From: UBA1181 sp963619325
Lineage (GTDB): Bacteria > Bacteroidota > Bacteroidia > Bacteroidales > Paludibacteraceae
Assembly: GCA_963619325.1 (NCBI GenBank)
Contig: CAVEVQ010000023.1
Coordinates: 1-41,687 of the forward strand
DNA length: 41,687 bases
Direction: 5' to 3'
How positions within the stretch are numbered: position 1 is the first letter of the stretch; every line of letters starts with the position of its first letter. Shown one piece after another: positions 32,601-41,569 of this stretch. The position numbers and the translations under genes are program-made. Under the pieces are notes generated by a model, which was given only the letters and a program-made list of their open reading frames with translations, ran no database searches and had not been told where the DNA came from.

Positions 32601-35600
32601 ATGGATTTTATGAAAAGAAGTATTGATCTCTTCGTTAGGGGGGTAGCTTTGTCCAAGTTGCTGTGCTTTTGGATGTTAATAAGTTCGAATTTGTGTTTTG
32701 CCGCGTTTCAATGCAAAGTTAGTGAGACGTGGAGCGGGTCTGCGACTGTTAAAACAGTAGGAAACTACGCTGCAATAAACGCAGATGGGTTCAATGGAAC
32801 TTTTAAAATCACTGGAGTTGAAATTTCGTCGTTTGATTATCCTAAAACGCTAATCAGTCAGGATTATGATACTCGCATACAAACGAATGGATCAGTTACG
32901 AAACATTTTTGGATTTATTATGATTCAGAAACTTCTATTGTCCATGTCTATGATGAGTCCGCTGAGGGGATGATTTGTGCCCCTTCCTTTGAATTTTGTG
33001 TCGGGTCGACGATTCAACTGCAGGCTTTAGATGTTGATCTTTCTAAGTACAAAATTGAGTGGGGTGAACAGCTACAAGGAGCGACAGATACTACATGGTT
33101 GCCTGACTATCAAGGCTATTTGAGTATTAACTATGCAACAAATTCTTTGCTGCCGGTAACTGTCTTCTCTCGATTGACTTCGGCACTAAATGATACAATT
33201 ATCAATTCGCGGAAGGTTACGCCAACTTATGCATCATGTGGTTATTCAATATCGGTAAGTAAACGGTATATATGTAAGGGACACTCAGCTGTTTTTTCAA
33301 CGGACTATACAAATGGAACAGAATATGTGTGGATGGACGAAGAAGGAGCTGTATTAGGAAAATCTATCGTTCCTACAATCGAACTTGCACCTGCGAAATC
33401 TACGACGGTCTATTGTTACGCAGATGGTGTTCTGGTTGACAAGGTGGAAATTCATGTTGTGGAATGTACTTTCTTCATTGCTTCTCGTTACCCCGTAAAC
33501 TCATGTTTACAGGACAGCAATATGCTCTATGCCTCGGGAACTTCAATGTTAGAGGATTTAGAAAAAGAAAATTTCGTTTGGGAGACCTCTGATGACCAGA
33601 TTACATGGACAGTCGACGAAACACAAAAGACGTTTAGGTATCCTGTCTCAACATCAAATCATGCGCTTTACTATCGCGTCTCTTGTAATGGTAACTCGGC
33701 TGTGTTAAATTATTCAGAGATAGATTGCTCAAAATCAATGTATTGTAATGGATTGGAGACGAAGACTCTTTTCTATGAGACTTTCGGTTTCTTTATGTCA
33801 GGAGATGTTTATGTTGTCAATGATGAGGTCTTTGCGGACAAGATTACGGTAAACCACAAAACTTCGGTAACCTTAAATTCGTCTTCTTCAACTTATACTT
33901 GTCCTGAAACCTATAGCCACTCTTCCGCTTACTATTCTGCAAGAGGTGCAAAGGGCGATGTGATGTCTGTAGATACGCTTTCCTCTAGTATCTTCCCTAT
34001 TCGTCATTTTATTGCACCCGATCCGTTTGGGTATGTAGTACCTGCCACGAAGTTTGTTTCGGCGACAGCAAGTGGAGACGCTAATCAATTCGTCGGAACA
34101 GATGGACACTTGTTCTTGACGGAAAACCCAATGCTCTCCCAGTATGAGTCGGATAAATGGGTGAGAGACGCCTCTGCTCGTTTGCAAGATGGATATTATG
34201 CGATTGTCATGAACCCAGACTCGTGCGACCAGAATAAAAATGGAGACGATTTCATTTCTTGCTCGGATTACACAGGAAATAAGAATGGAGCTATGTTGTT
34301 TGTGAATGCAGGTAAGACGCAAGATTCAAAATCCGCTATTTATGCACAGAAAGCACCTTTGGCTTGTCCTGCCGATCGCTTTAATTTCGGTATGAGTATC
34401 AGAAATGCGACAACACCAGGAGATGGGACTAAGAATCCTGTAAATTTGACTATTTGCTTGCTGAAGAAGATGACTGTTGAGTCGAAAACATTGCCGAATG
34501 AAGGTGATGCTAATGTGTTGGCTCGGCTGAATACCAATGATGTGGTTGCGGGTTCTGATTGGTATAGAATAGATGAGTTTATTCAATTGTCTGAAAAAAC
34601 CGATGACGTTTGGGTGGTCATCTATAATAATGGAAAGGCAGGAGATGGAAATGATATGTTGTTGGACGATATTTCTTTCTCTGTGTGTATTCCGAAATCA
34701 GATTTGAAGGCAGTGATGAATGGAGACACACTTGACCATGATGTCATTACTTGTTCGGGTGGAGATATTAAATTACTTGCTTCGCAGTACAGTACTTATC
34801 TTGATAATCCGCTTTATCTTTTCCAATATCAGAAAGTTGTCAATGGAGATACCGTTTGGGTTGATTTGAAAGATTATACGGCAAATCCTGATTTGATGAA
34901 AGAAGATACTGCGATTGTCAATACGAACAAGTCGGATTTCTGGGGAAACATATCCTATCGTGTAATTATTGCGGATGAGGAACGGATCGCACGTGAGATT
35001 GCTGATGGAAACACATCTAATCTTACGGAGTGTGAGTTTACTTTCCACAGCGCAACGACGAACATTGTTATAAAAAACACGTATGGTGGAGAGATGGGCG
35101 ACAGAGACTCCGTCGCTTTTTGTAATATTCCGAACACAATCGTTCAATTGAACGGAGTCCGTCATCTGACGGAGAAAGACCATGAGTGGAATATGTCATG
35201 GCTTGCTGCGGATAGTTCTGTTATCTATTCAAAAGATGTTAAAGGTGTGTCAAGGGATAGTTTGATAATGACGGTTCTGGATGGTGAGAAATTTAATGTC
35301 GCAAGTTCTGATGGTAGTAATTTGGGAGTGTATGACTTTGCAAGGCTAGATTCTGTCTTTTTCAAGGCAGTTGATGAAGGAGGATGCGAGTTCTTTCAAG
35401 TCATTAAGACGCATAAGAAGTATAATTTGGACATTCAGTCTTTGGAGACTGAGTTTATAGATTGCAATTCTGTGACTGTATCTGTAAAAAGAAACTATTC
35501 TGAGCCACCATTGATATTTGATTGGTCAAGCGTGCCTGGAACGGCAATTGTTGTTGATGATACTACGCAGACGTTTACTCCATCGCAAATCGCTAATTAC

Positions 35601-38600
35601 TCTGCTATTTCAGGCAAAGTGAGAGTTATACCAGTGAATGTAGACGACAAATATTGTTTCTTGCAGGATTACATTGATGTGCCTTACACCATTCATAACG
35701 GACACTACAAGGTGGTTGTTGAGGCTAGCAAGGATCCTGTTTGTGTTTCAAAAGAAGCAACCACCATTCATTCCGAAGTGTTGTCATTGAGGGCTAAGGT
35801 GATCGTAGAAGGAGGATCGGAGGAAGAGGCAAAGAAGATTGAAAAGAAGATTTCTCAATATGATTGGGTTGTGATTTTCTCAAAAGGAGACACTCTGCGT
35901 CAGTCAACCACTACCAATGAATTAAAGTTTACGCATGAGCAGTTGTTGAACGCTGAGAAAACACAAATCCGTTCATCTCAGTTGATTGCGTATGTGACAT
36001 CTTCATTCACAGATGTATGTGAGACGGTTACCCAAGATACGACAAATATGGGTACGAATGTGGAGATAAGAGAGGGTGGATTTAGTATCACATTAAGCTC
36101 CGATCCTTCGTTGTGTATCACACAAAGTCGTAAACATAATTTGAATGTTGTTATCTCTCCATCTACTGCATTGTTGAATATCAGCGCGTTGGATTTCTTC
36201 ATCAACGGAGAAAAAGTAACGGTAATAGACGATTTAAAGGAGTCTTTTGATATAGAAATAAATGATAAATTATACCCTAATGTTTTCAAGGCAGGTTCGT
36301 TAATCCGTTACAGCTTAGGTGTTTATGATGCAACTTGTGCGGCAGAAAATGAATCTAATGATGTTATGGTCAGATACAATGGATATGACTGGGATTTCAA
36401 TCAGCCAGACTCTTGTCTGTCTGCGCAAGGCGATGAGTTTAAGGTGATTGCGAATATTGATTCTCTTAATGCTGTAAAGCATATCAATTCGTATGTTTGG
36501 AAATTGGATGGTACAGAGATTCGTGGTAATGGATTGACTCTTGACTATCCTGTCTCTCAGAGTATGACGGGTACGTTCAGTTTGACCACTTCTGATGGTA
36601 TTTGTCCAGATGTAACAAAGACGTTTACGTCAAACATTTCTATCAATTATACTGTCTCGATTTCTTCTATGGAAATCTCAAAAGTTTGCTCAACGGAAAA
36701 CATCGACATTCACACAACTGTCTCGCCTGCATCTTCCCGAGATTATATTAAGGAGTACAAATGGGTTGCGGTAGATAAATCTGGCGTGAAAACGGTGATA
36801 TTGGAGGGCTCGGCTGGAGATTCTGTTCTTCATCTTAATGCGACAAACTTTCCAGATTTGTTTGAGGCAGGAAACTCTTTTGAAATTTATTTGGAAACAG
36901 ATGATCAGATTTGTGATGTAGTTACATCAAGCAATCAACTACACTTTGATGTTAACGTTCCATTTACGATTGAATTGATTAGCGAAGGAGATAAGTTGTG
37001 TAATAGGGGACAAGTTTCCGAGTTGAAGGTGAGAGTCAGTCCAGAGAAGGCCATCAACCATATTGAAAAGTTCGTTTGGAAAAGAGTTGGAAATGGCAAA
37101 GATGAAAGCGTGGAAACGACAGATACCATTCTTAATCTCAATACGTTGGATGGATGGTTGACACCAGCGGATAAAGTTTTGTTCTCTGTTTCTGCTGCGG
37201 ACGGAATTTGTGTGAAAGATGGAGCGGAGTTGGTTGATGCGAAATCTATTGATATCAATGAGCCATTTGAGGTGTCTTTGCAGTCTGATAAGAGATATTA
37301 CTGTTCAGAAGGAGAGGAAGTTGCATTGGTGGGAACGAATACAGGAGCGGACAATCCATATAAAACCTATACATACTCGTACGTTTCTGTTTACAGTGAA
37401 AGTACCTATACGATTCCGCAGGTTTCTGGCAACCCATTGGCAGCTGTTGACGATTTGAAATCGTATGTGGGTGTTACTCCCGGCACAACTATTAATTACA
37501 CTTTGAATGTAAATGATGGTGATGTTTGTGGAATGCAAACATCAGAAACAGTAGCGATTACTTTGCAAACACCGTTTAAAGTACATATTGAGGCAGCCAA
37601 GAATGTGATCTGTCAAAATGAGATGGTTGAAGTGAAAATTGTCTCTTATGAGCCTGTTGAAGCAGAAAATTTTGTAAAAGAGTATAGATGGAACGAAAAT
37701 GATACAGATTTATCTGATAATGTCAATAACTTTTTACTTAAAAAGGCTGAAAATTTTGGATTTTTTAACTATTTTGCTCTCGTTTCGGATGGTATTTGCT
37801 ATGGAACGGAGAAGTTCGCTCCGCTACATTCAGATACAGTGATGGTGAAGGTGAATCAGCCAGTCAAAGTTTCTGTGGAAATATCTTCAGAATATTTTTG
37901 TGAGGATAGTTCTTCTGAGCCTCTGACACTGACGGCGAAATGTGAGACAGGAGAGCCTGTCCGTTACGAGTTGTATGGTTATGACGGGTTTATTATCGAT
38001 GGTGCGGACACGAATGCAATGGAATATAGTTGGAAAGTAAATCCGACGACTCAACAGCATGTCTACGAGGTCTATGTCTATGATGGCGTTTGTTCAATTG
38101 CCAAAGATGAGAAAGGACCGGTAACTGTTGATGTTCATCTGCCGATGAAATTCAATGTCACGATTCCTGTAGAAGATTATCATATCTGCTTGGGAGAGAA
38201 AGTCCATTTTACGACGACAGTGGAACAAGGTCAACCAACAAAATATTTGTGGTATGGCTTGGCGGTTTCTTCTCCATATCATTCTTCTGCTTTATCTTTG
38301 CAGGACGTTCCTCTCTCAGCAGGAGAATATTACTACGAGATTGTTGCAGTAGATAATGTTTGTCCAGATGTAAAGGTCGAAGTTGGTCCTGTTCAAGTGT
38401 ATGAAAAACCGGAGATTAGTCTTGAACTCTCTGAAAGCACTATTGTCTTGGGTCAGAAGATAAACTTGACAGCCAACGTGATGAAAGGTAGTCCTGTTCA
38501 GTATGAATGGACGGGTAACGACAAATCAATGGGAACGACGGCAGAGAACTATATGGAGAATGTCGAACCGATGTCCGCGACGAAGTACGTTGTTTATGCT

Positions 38601-38876
38601 AGCGATGGTGTTTGCCCGGCGGTCTCGGCTACAGCTGAATTGGATTTGAGTGTTCCGACGGCATTTACTCCGTATGTGCGTGAAGGTCTGAACGACAACT
38701 TTGTAAAAGGGTTTACGGTGGAGATTTATGATCGATATGGGATGAAGGTCTTTTATGGTGATGATGGTTGGGATGGAAGAAAAGGATCAAAGATGGCTGA
38801 CCCTGGCGTTTATTTCTGTCGTGTTATATTGAAAGACGGAAGCGTTTACAAGGGAACGATAGAGGTCGTGAAATAA
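32601..38876 (+). CDS. Giant T9SS-sorted surface protein with Ig-like repeats and CHU_C domain
   Basis: 2091 residues from the ATG at 32601 (an ATG at 32610 is also possible). A Sec signal ends near CFA-AFQ at residue 34. Residues about 35-380 contain several PKD-like segments; 430-705 is a jelly-roll-like region ending LLLDDISFSVC, common in Bacteroidota secreted proteins. From about 1040 to 2018 come roughly ten tandem Ig/PKD-like domains of 85-106 residues, each closing on a DGIC/DGVC-type motif. The last 73 residues (2019-2091) with VEIYDRYGMKVFYG, GWDGRKG, DPGVYFCRVILKDGS and YKGTIEVV are the gliding-motility-associated CHU_C (T9SS type B) sorting domain. Predicted to cross the outer membrane through T9SS and sit on the cell surface. 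The next two genes encode typical partners. Confidence 0.88.
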   Translation: MDFMKRSIDLFVRGVALSKLLCFWMLISSNLCFAAFQCKVSETWSGSATVKTVGNYAAINADGFNGTFKITGVEISSFDYPKTLISQDYDTRIQTNGSVTKHFWIYYDSETSIVHVYDESAEGMICAPSFEFCVGSTIQLQALDVDLSKYKIEWGEQLQGATDTTWLPDYQGYLSINYATNSLLPVTVFSRLTSALNDTIINSRKVTPTYASCGYSISVSKRYICKGHSAVFSTDYTNGTEYVWMDEEGAVLGKSIVPTIELAPAKSTTVYCYADGVLVDKVEIHVVECTFFIASRYPVNSCLQDSNMLYASGTSMLEDLEKENFVWETSDDQITWTVDETQKTFRYPVSTSNHALYYRVSCNGNSAVLNYSEIDCSKSMYCNGLETKTLFYETFGFFMSGDVYVVNDEVFADKITVNHKTSVTLNSSSSTYTCPETYSHSSAYYSARGAKGDVMSVDTLSSSIFPIRHFIAPDPFGYVVPATKFVSATASGDANQFVGTDGHLFLTENPMLSQYESDKWVRDASARLQDGYYAIVMNPDSCDQNKNGDDFISCSDYTGNKNGAMLFVNAGKTQDSKSAIYAQKAPLACPADRFNFGMSIRNATTPGDGTKNPVNLTICLLKKMTVESKTLPNEGDANVLARLNTNDVVAGSDWYRIDEFIQLSEKTDDVWVVIYNNGKAGDGNDMLLDDISFSVCIPKSDLKAVMNGDTLDHDVITCSGGDIKLLASQYSTYLDNPLYLFQYQKVVNGDTVWVDLKDYTANPDLMKEDTAIVNTNKSDFWGNISYRVIIADEERIAREIADGNTSNLTECEFTFHSATTNIVIKNTYGGEMGDRDSVAFCNIPNTIVQLNGVRHLTEKDHEWNMSWLAADSSVIYSKDVKGVSRDSLIMTVLDGEKFNVASSDGSNLGVYDFARLDSVFFKAVDEGGCEFFQVIKTHKKYNLDIQSLETEFIDCNSVTVSVKRNYSEPPLIFDWSSVPGTAIVVDDTTQTFTPSQIANYSAISGKVRVIPVNVDDKYCFLQDYIDVPYTIHNGHYKVVVEASKDPVCVSKEATTIHSEVLSLRAKVIVEGGSEEEAKKIEKKISQYDWVVIFSKGDTLRQSTTTNELKFTHEQLLNAEKTQIRSSQLIAYVTSSFTDVCETVTQDTTNMGTNVEIREGGFSITLSSDPSLCITQSRKHNLNVVISPSTALLNISALDFFINGEKVTVIDDLKESFDIEINDKLYPNVFKAGSLIRYSLGVYDATCAAENESNDVMVRYNGYDWDFNQPDSCLSAQGDEFKVIANIDSLNAVKHINSYVWKLDGTEIRGNGLTLDYPVSQSMTGTFSLTTSDGICPDVTKTFTSNISINYTVSISSMEISKVCSTENIDIHTTVSPASSRDYIKEYKWVAVDKSGVKTVILEGSAGDSVLHLNATNFPDLFEAGNSFEIYLETDDQICDVVTSSNQLHFDVNVPFTIELISEGDKLCNRGQVSELKVRVSPEKAINHIEKFVWKRVGNGKDESVETTDTILNLNTLDGWLTPADKVLFSVSAADGICVKDGAELVDAKSIDINEPFEVSLQSDKRYYCSEGEEVALVGTNTGADNPYKTYTYSYVSVYSESTYTIPQVSGNPLAAVDDLKSYVGVTPGTTINYTLNVNDGDVCGMQTSETVAITLQTPFKVHIEAAKNVICQNEMVEVKIVSYEPVEAENFVKEYRWNENDTDLSDNVNNFLLKKAENFGFFNYFALVSDGICYGTEKFAPLHSDTVMVKVNQPVKVSVEISSEYFCEDSSSEPLTLTAKCETGEPVRYELYGYDGFIIDGADTNAMEYSWKVNPTTQQHVYEVYVYDGVCSIAKDEKGPVTVDVHLPMKFNVTIPVEDYHICLGEKVHFTTTVEQGQPTKYLWYGLAVSSPYHSSALSLQDVPLSAGEYYYEIVAVDNVCPDVKVEVGPVQVYEKPEISLELSESTIVLGQKINLTANVMKGSPVQYEWTGNDKSMGTTAENYMENVEPMSATKYVVYASDGVCPAVSATAELDLSVPTAFTPYVREGLNDNFVKGFTVEIYDRYGMKVFYGDDGWDGRKGSKMADPGVYFCRVILKDGSVYKGTIEVVK
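35720..38640 (+). repeat. Tandem Ig/PKD-like domain array with DGxC motif
   Basis: Successive closing cysteines lie near residues 1140, 1246, 1333, 1437, 1536, 1642, 1732, 1830, 1920 and 2005, spaced 85-106. Each unit usually also has an early Cys (for example ICQNEMVEV, FCEDSSSEP, ICLGEKVHF) and a YxW core strand. DNA identity between units is low, so the array is old. Confidence 0.7.
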
Positions 38877-38964
38877 AAATAGAAGCAAATCAAAATGCAA
38901 CTTTTAAAAGTGTTGCAAAACATAGTTGATAATAGGTATAATGATTTATGTTATGTGTTCTAAA

Positions 38965-40323
38965 ATGAAGCGTTTAACTCTCTTGACTGTAGCAGTTCTT
39001 ATGAGTGGCTTTGCATACTCCATCCATAATGAATTTGTTGATGGTTATGAGTTGGTTTCATCAGATGTCAACACAGCCGAGCAGGAAAGACCTATGTCTT
39101 TCTATAAAGATGGCAAGGTTGTGTGGTTCGTTGGTGATACTGCTTATAGTGCGGTTATCGGTAATTCTTTTGAGTTAGAAAAGAAAGAAGTCTGCCAGGA
39201 GTTATGTGGTTTAGGTATTCGTGGACAGTTTGCGTACGACCCGCGTCGTCGTACGATTTATTTTGCGAGGGTCGACGAATTGGGTAATTCAGATCTCTAC
39301 GAGGCACAGTTATCTCAGGGGAAATTTTCGGAACCCAAGATGTTGAGTATCGAAGGATTGGATAAAGTCAGAAAGGAAGTGCGTGGTTCTTCTACCGTTA
39401 TGGGTGGTTGGACTTATCGTTACAATAGAATATCAGGTTTTTTCAATCCTACGATTGCTGAGAATGGTAAGAGAATCTATTTTTCTGCCGATTTCCCTAA
39501 ACAATCGTATGGAGGAAAAGACATTTGGTACATAGATCGAGACACAAAGGAGTCCTCTCCATATGGTTGGAAGATGCCTGTTAATGCCAGTGATAGTGTT
39601 GAACATTTGAATAGTCAGGCTCGTGAGGACTATCCATTTGTTGTTGGAGACACGGCCATGTATTTAACTTCTGATCGTCCTGGCGGATTTGGTGGTATGG
39701 ATGTATATGTCTCTCATTATAGGAACATGACATTTGATGTGGCGGATACTGCGGGGAACGTGTCGAAAGTTACCCGTAAGGTGTGGACGAAGCCAGAGAA
39801 CTTAGGTGCGACTTTCAACTCAAGTGCGAATGAATATAATTTCATCGGAAATAATACATTAGTGATGTTGATGTCCAATCGTGCTGGTGGTAAAGGGAAA
39901 GATGATATTTGGTTGCCTCGTCCATATCAGGCAGAGCCAGATTTTGACTTGACGCCAGAGGTGGCAATGACGGAGCCTAAGGGTTTCCACTGGGTGTTGT
40001 TCTTCTTCAATTTCAACGAGTCTAAGATGTTGCCAGAGTATTTAGTTCAGTTGGATGAGCTTGTTTCTGCTATGAAGGAGTTCCCTGGTGTGAAGTTTGA
40101 GGTGAGTGGACATACCGACTCTCGTGGTTCGGACGCCTATAATACCAAGTTGTCTCAGGCTCGTGCGAATTATGTGCGTGAGTTGTTGATTGAAAGAGGT
40201 ATGAGTCCAGACGACTTGACTGCGGTAGGACGAAGTTTCCATGATCCCGTTATTCCGAATGCACAGACAGAGCCGGAGCATGAACAGAACCGTCGTGTAG
40301 ATATAAAAATTTTGGATGAATAA
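38965..40323 (+). CDS. OmpA-family protein with PD40 propeller (T9SS-associated)
   Basis: 452 residues from the ATG at 38965, where the signal peptide MKRLTLLTVAVLMSGFAYS begins; an in-frame TTG at 38926 would add 13 hydrophobic residues. About residues 20-330 carry five PD40-like blades (TIYFARVDELGNSDLYEA, RIYFSADFPKQSYGGKDIW, MYLTSDRPGGFGGMDVYV). The C-terminal 110 residues are an OmpA peptidoglycan-binding domain with FFNFNESKMLPEY, SGHTDSRGSDAYN and NRRVDIKIL, keeping the Asp and Arg that bind diaminopimelate. Similar in layout to PorE-type T9SS proteins but without TPRs and without a lipobox. Lies between the sorted giant protein and the PorP/SprF gene; likely anchors the system to the wall. 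Confidence 0.87.
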   Translation: MKRLTLLTVAVLMSGFAYSIHNEFVDGYELVSSDVNTAEQERPMSFYKDGKVVWFVGDTAYSAVIGNSFELEKKEVCQELCGLGIRGQFAYDPRRRTIYFARVDELGNSDLYEAQLSQGKFSEPKMLSIEGLDKVRKEVRGSSTVMGGWTYRYNRISGFFNPTIAENGKRIYFSADFPKQSYGGKDIWYIDRDTKESSPYGWKMPVNASDSVEHLNSQAREDYPFVVGDTAMYLTSDRPGGFGGMDVYVSHYRNMTFDVADTAGNVSKVTRKVWTKPENLGATFNSSANEYNFIGNNTLVMLMSNRAGGKGKDDIWLPRPYQAEPDFDLTPEVAMTEPKGFHWVLFFFNFNESKMLPEYLVQLDELVSAMKEFPGVKFEVSGHTDSRGSDAYNTKLSQARANYVRELLIERGMSPDDLTAVGRSFHDPVIPNAQTEPEHEQNRRVDIKILDE

Positions 40324-40343
40324 AGAGAAGGAGGACGGTGTGT

Positions 40344-41291
40344 ATGAAAAAACTTATATTTTCAATAGTGATTTTTTTCGCTTGTTCGGCTTTGTTCGCA
40401 CAGCGTGATTTGATGCTTTCTCAGCAGTTTTTCTCAAGATTGAACATCAACCCTTCCGCTACGGGAAATACCGATGATGTGGATTTCTTCCTTTTGGGGC
40501 GTTGGCAATGGATGGGATTGGACAATTCGCCAAAGTCTGGAGTGATGAATGTCACGAACTATTTTGAGAAAGTTCGTTCGGGTATCGGTTTCTCTGCTTC
40601 CTACGATGATGTCGGTGTCGCTAATAGGACCCTCAATATGAAGGCTGCGTACGCCTATCATTTAAACTTGAATGAGAGTATCTTGATGTCTTTTGGTTTG
40701 TCTGCAGGTATCTTGTATCACTACTTTGATGCCTCTAAGAATATATGGCTGGATCCGCAGGAGTTGCAGGAGCAGACATTGAATTACGGAGATAAGCTGT
40801 CGAAGGTGCATCCCGATATGGATTTTGGAGTCGAGTTGGCTATGCCGAAATTTATGTTTGGAGCGTCGGTAGTACACTTATTGTCTAACGAGGAGCAAGT
40901 TAACACTTCAATGCCAGGAAGACAGTTCAATTGGTATGTTCGTGGATTGTTCTCTTTCTCGGAGGATTTCGACCTTGCTCCGGCCCTCTGTTACACGCAT
41001 AGAAATTCTACGAATAGAGCAGAGCTGAATGTGATGGCGTTTATCAAACGCTTTATATGGTTTGGTATTACTTACAGACCCGATTTGAACGGCGAGGATT
41101 CTTTCTCTTCAAACATGTTGCATTTTAATGTCGGAGTTGAGTATAAAATCTTCCGCATTGGATATGCCTTTGAGTTGGGCTTGGGAGATATCTCAAATGT
41201 TTCGTCTAATTCAAGTGAGTTGATGCTTTCGTTCCGAATTGAGAAGAAGAAGAACAAAACAGTTCGTTTCTTGGAGGATGAAGAGCCTTGA
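40344..41291 (+). CDS. PorP/SprF family type IX secretion outer-membrane protein
   Basis: 315 residues from the ATG at 40344; a GTG two codons upstream is less likely, and an AGGAGG-like site (40329-40334) is well placed for the ATG. Signal peptide MKKLIFSIVIFFACSALFAQ. The mature start QRDLMLSQQFFSRLNINPSATGN is the family mark (Q-x-P-x-x-S-QY-x-N-x-x-NPA-x-x-G). The rest is a run of amphipathic strands (GIGFSASYDDVG, LSAGILYHYFD, HFNVGVEYKIFRIGYAFEL) expected for an outer-membrane barrel. In Flavobacterium, SprF is needed for secretion of the type B protein SprB; PorP-like partners commonly sit beside CHU_C proteins. It follows the OmpA/PD40 gene by 20 bases. Confidence 0.9.
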   Translation: MKKLIFSIVIFFACSALFAQRDLMLSQQFFSRLNINPSATGNTDDVDFFLLGRWQWMGLDNSPKSGVMNVTNYFEKVRSGIGFSASYDDVGVANRTLNMKAAYAYHLNLNESILMSFGLSAGILYHYFDASKNIWLDPQELQEQTLNYGDKLSKVHPDMDFGVELAMPKFMFGASVVHLLSNEEQVNTSMPGRQFNWYVRGLFSFSEDFDLAPALCYTHRNSTNRAELNVMAFIKRFIWFGITYRPDLNGEDSFSSNMLHFNVGVEYKIFRIGYAFELGLGDISNVSSNSSELMLSFRIEKKKNKTVRFLEDEEP

Positions 41292-41356
41292 TAAGTAGTT
41301 TTTTTTTAAGATAGAGGTGGCGTTTGTTCAAAATGTTGAAAATTATTGTGCTGACG

Positions 41357-41390
41357 TTTGCAAATATTAGGTTAATATTTCTTAATTTTG
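41357..41390 (+). promoter_or_regulatory. Probable promoter of the last gene
   Basis: TTTG (41357-41360), 22-base spacer, TAATTTTG (41383-41390). It predicts a leader of roughly 170 bases before the ATG at 41570. Confidence 0.45.
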
Positions 41391-41569
41391 GAAACCACTC
41401 AAAAGGATTCTTGGGGGCAGATAAGGTATAGTATAATTTTTGTGAGAAGATAAAAAGGCGAAGCAGGAGTGAAGATGGTGAAACAAAGAAGTTGATTTGG
41501 TTGGCTTGTATTGAAACTCACCTGAGGGCGAAAAAAGAAACATATTTTTGAACTAAAGATAATTCTGTT

